DNA of 63,592 nt from JADCCX01 sp031431475 (lineage in GTDB: Bacteria > Pseudomonadota > Alphaproteobacteria > Rhizobiales > Beijerinckiaceae), in NCBI GenBank assembly GCA_031431475.1, contig JANPDL010000003.1:1-63592 (forward strand), written 5' to 3'. The notes under the pieces are model-generated. The model searched no databases, was not told where the DNA came from, and was given only the letters and a program-made list of their open reading frames with translations. This document shows, piece after piece, positions 62,766 through 63,592 of the stretch; positions within the stretch are counted from its first letter, which is position 1; every line of letters starts with the position of its first letter. Both the position numbers and the translations under genes were made by a program.

Positions 62766-63446
62766 ATGACCCTTATCGACCTTAGCCATGATTTTGCTGA
62801 TGGCATGCCGGGATTTTCTCTTAAGCGTGATGGCGAAATCAAGCAGTTTACTGCCAGCATCCGACCATTCGTAACCCATGAGGCTTCGGCACCATTCTAC
62901 GATCACCAGGCAAGCTTCGAGATCACGGAGGTGAGTTTCCAAACCTCTATTGGCACTTACATTGATGCACCACGCCACCGCTGGAAGGAGCGCCGCGATA
63001 TCGCGCAGCTGAAGCTCGATGAGCTGATCCTGCCCGGTGTCCTTGTCGATGCCGGTTCCGTGGAACCGGGGCAACAGTTCAGCCTCGACCGGATTGCCTT
63101 GCCTGACGACATCAAGGGCAAGGCGGTGCTGATCCGCTTCGGCTGGGATCAGCACTGGGGTACGGACACTTACGAGCAGTATCCCTATCTCGGTCGCGAT
63201 GTGATCGACGCCTTGATTACGCGTGGTGCAGCGCTTCTGGGCGTTGACACATTCAACGTCGACACGCGCGCTGATCCGGCACGGCCAGCGCATTCGCTGC
63301 TGCTGAAGCGCGATATCCTGATTGTGGAGAACCTATGTGATCTGCACCTGCTGCCCAAAATTGGCTTTCGCTTCTTTGCCATTCCCATCAAGGCTGTCGG
63401 TGCTGCCGCCATGACAATTCGGGCTTTTGCAGAGGTCTCGGCGTGA
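62766..63446 (+). CDS. Cyclase family protein (kynurenine formamidase-like)
   Basis: This 226-residue protein has the cyclase/formamidase fold (LIDLSHDFADGMPGF at the N-terminus). The usual metal motif HxGTHxDxPxH reads SIGTYIDAPRH here, so two of three His are replaced by Ser and Tyr while Asp and the last His remain. Thus metal binding may differ from kynurenine formamidase and isatin hydrolase. A late LLGVDTFNVD segment fits the family. The ATG at 62766 begins the domain. It follows the EctC-like gene in an apparent two-gene operon. Confidence 0.85.
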   Translation: MTLIDLSHDFADGMPGFSLKRDGEIKQFTASIRPFVTHEASAPFYDHQASFEITEVSFQTSIGTYIDAPRHRWKERRDIAQLKLDELILPGVLVDAGSVEPGQQFSLDRIALPDDIKGKAVLIRFGWDQHWGTDTYEQYPYLGRDVIDALITRGAALLGVDTFNVDTRADPARPAHSLLLKRDILIVENLCDLHLLPKIGFRFFAIPIKAVGAAAMTIRAFAEVSA

Positions 63447-63470
63447 TCGAGAGAGGTGGCTTGGGGAATC

Positions 63471-63592
63471 TGGACACCCGGGATAAGTGGAGTTTCTGCC
63501 TGAGAGCGGCGTAGGATGCGCTGCGGACAGGAGCCTATATGGCAAGACGAGCACGCCGGAACCACAGCCCGGCTTTCAAGGCGAAGGCAGCG
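63471..63592 (+). mobile_element. Left end of IS3-family insertion sequence (truncated by window)
   Basis: The sequence TGGACACCCGGGATAAGTGG looks like an IS3-type terminal end, followed by a short leader, AGGAG and a transposase start. The exact boundary and the right end are not in the window. Confidence 0.6.
63539..63592 (+). CDS. IS3-family transposase OrfA, 3' truncated by window edge
   Basis: The ATG at 63539 follows AGGAG by six bases and opens MARRARRNHSPAFKAKAA, the typical N-terminus of IS3-type OrfA (HTH DNA-binding subunit) found in rhizobial and related genomes. Only 18 codons are visible. The HSPAFKAK motif precedes the helix-turn-helix. It marks the boundary of a mobile or recently rearranged region. 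Confidence 0.75.
   Translation, partial: MARRARRNHSPAFKAKAA

Overview
The window looks like a chromosomal segment of an alphaproteobacterium, most likely of the order Hyphomicrobiales (Rhizobiales). The evidence is a DivK-PleD cell-cycle pair, the small lineage-typical families DUF3126, DUF3572, DUF2842 and TIGR02300, a Bpt-type aminoacyl-tRNA-protein transferase, an RpoH-type sigma factor, and palindromic repeats of the type common in this order. I cannot name a genus. Most of the window is moderately GC-rich core genome; two genes are clearly AT-rich.

Layout. 0-9 kb: a truncated rhodanese, DUF3126, a Tat-exported PhoX phosphatase, pyrG, secG, a structured non-coding stretch, the divK-pleD operon, DUF3572 and dinB. 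8.8-14.1 kb: nucleotide-sugar genes (galE, galU, a FlaA1/CapD-like epimerase-dehydratase, glmM). 14.1-15.7 kb: an AT-rich orphan gene beside tRNA-Leu(UAA), probably acquired. 15.7-27.7 kb: lipid genes (Aas-like acyl-activating enzyme, fatty acid desaturase), gpt, a CinA-like protein, sfsA, a short strongly translated leader-like ORF with a terminator, an FkbM methyltransferase, map, radC, a membrane GGDEF-EAL protein and an MFS transporter.

27.6-37.0 kb is an exopolysaccharide cluster: a Wzy/O-antigen-ligase-like protein, a WcaJ-type initiating transferase, a family 4 glycosyltransferase, a Wza-like lipoprotein, a Wzz/Wzc-like chain-length protein whose C-terminal domain has no Walker A motif, a GNAT/CelD-like acyltransferase and a polysaccharide deacetylase. 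No Wzx flippase is seen. 37-50 kb: ctaA, parC, an AT-rich membrane orphan, a cluster of six palindromic repeats around a GIY-YIG gene, rpoH, the aromatic/histidine group (chorismate mutase, hisC, tyrA-type dehydrogenase), a 3-hydroxyacyl-CoA dehydrogenase, a DsbA-family protein and a vapBC module, followed by bpt and recO.

51-57.9 kb: an Acg-type flavoprotein plus MarR regulator with a promoter-overlapping palindrome, an operon of two threonine/serine dehydratases around an unusual LivH-like permease with a lipoprotein-like N-terminus, cmk, TIGR02300 and tRNA-Ala(GGC). From 57.9 kb to the end the content becomes accessory: a broken Fic gene, an AraC regulator divergent from a methanethiol S-methyltransferase (MddA-like), a LysR regulator divergent from a solitary ectoine-synthase-like gene and a cyclase-family gene, and the left edge of an IS3-family element. 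The best candidates for new biology are the solitary EctC/cyclase/LysR cassette, the MddA/AraC cassette, the dehydratase-permease-dehydratase operon, and the short ORF at 21.48 kb whose ribosome-binding site pairs over 13 nt with the 3' end of 16S rRNA.
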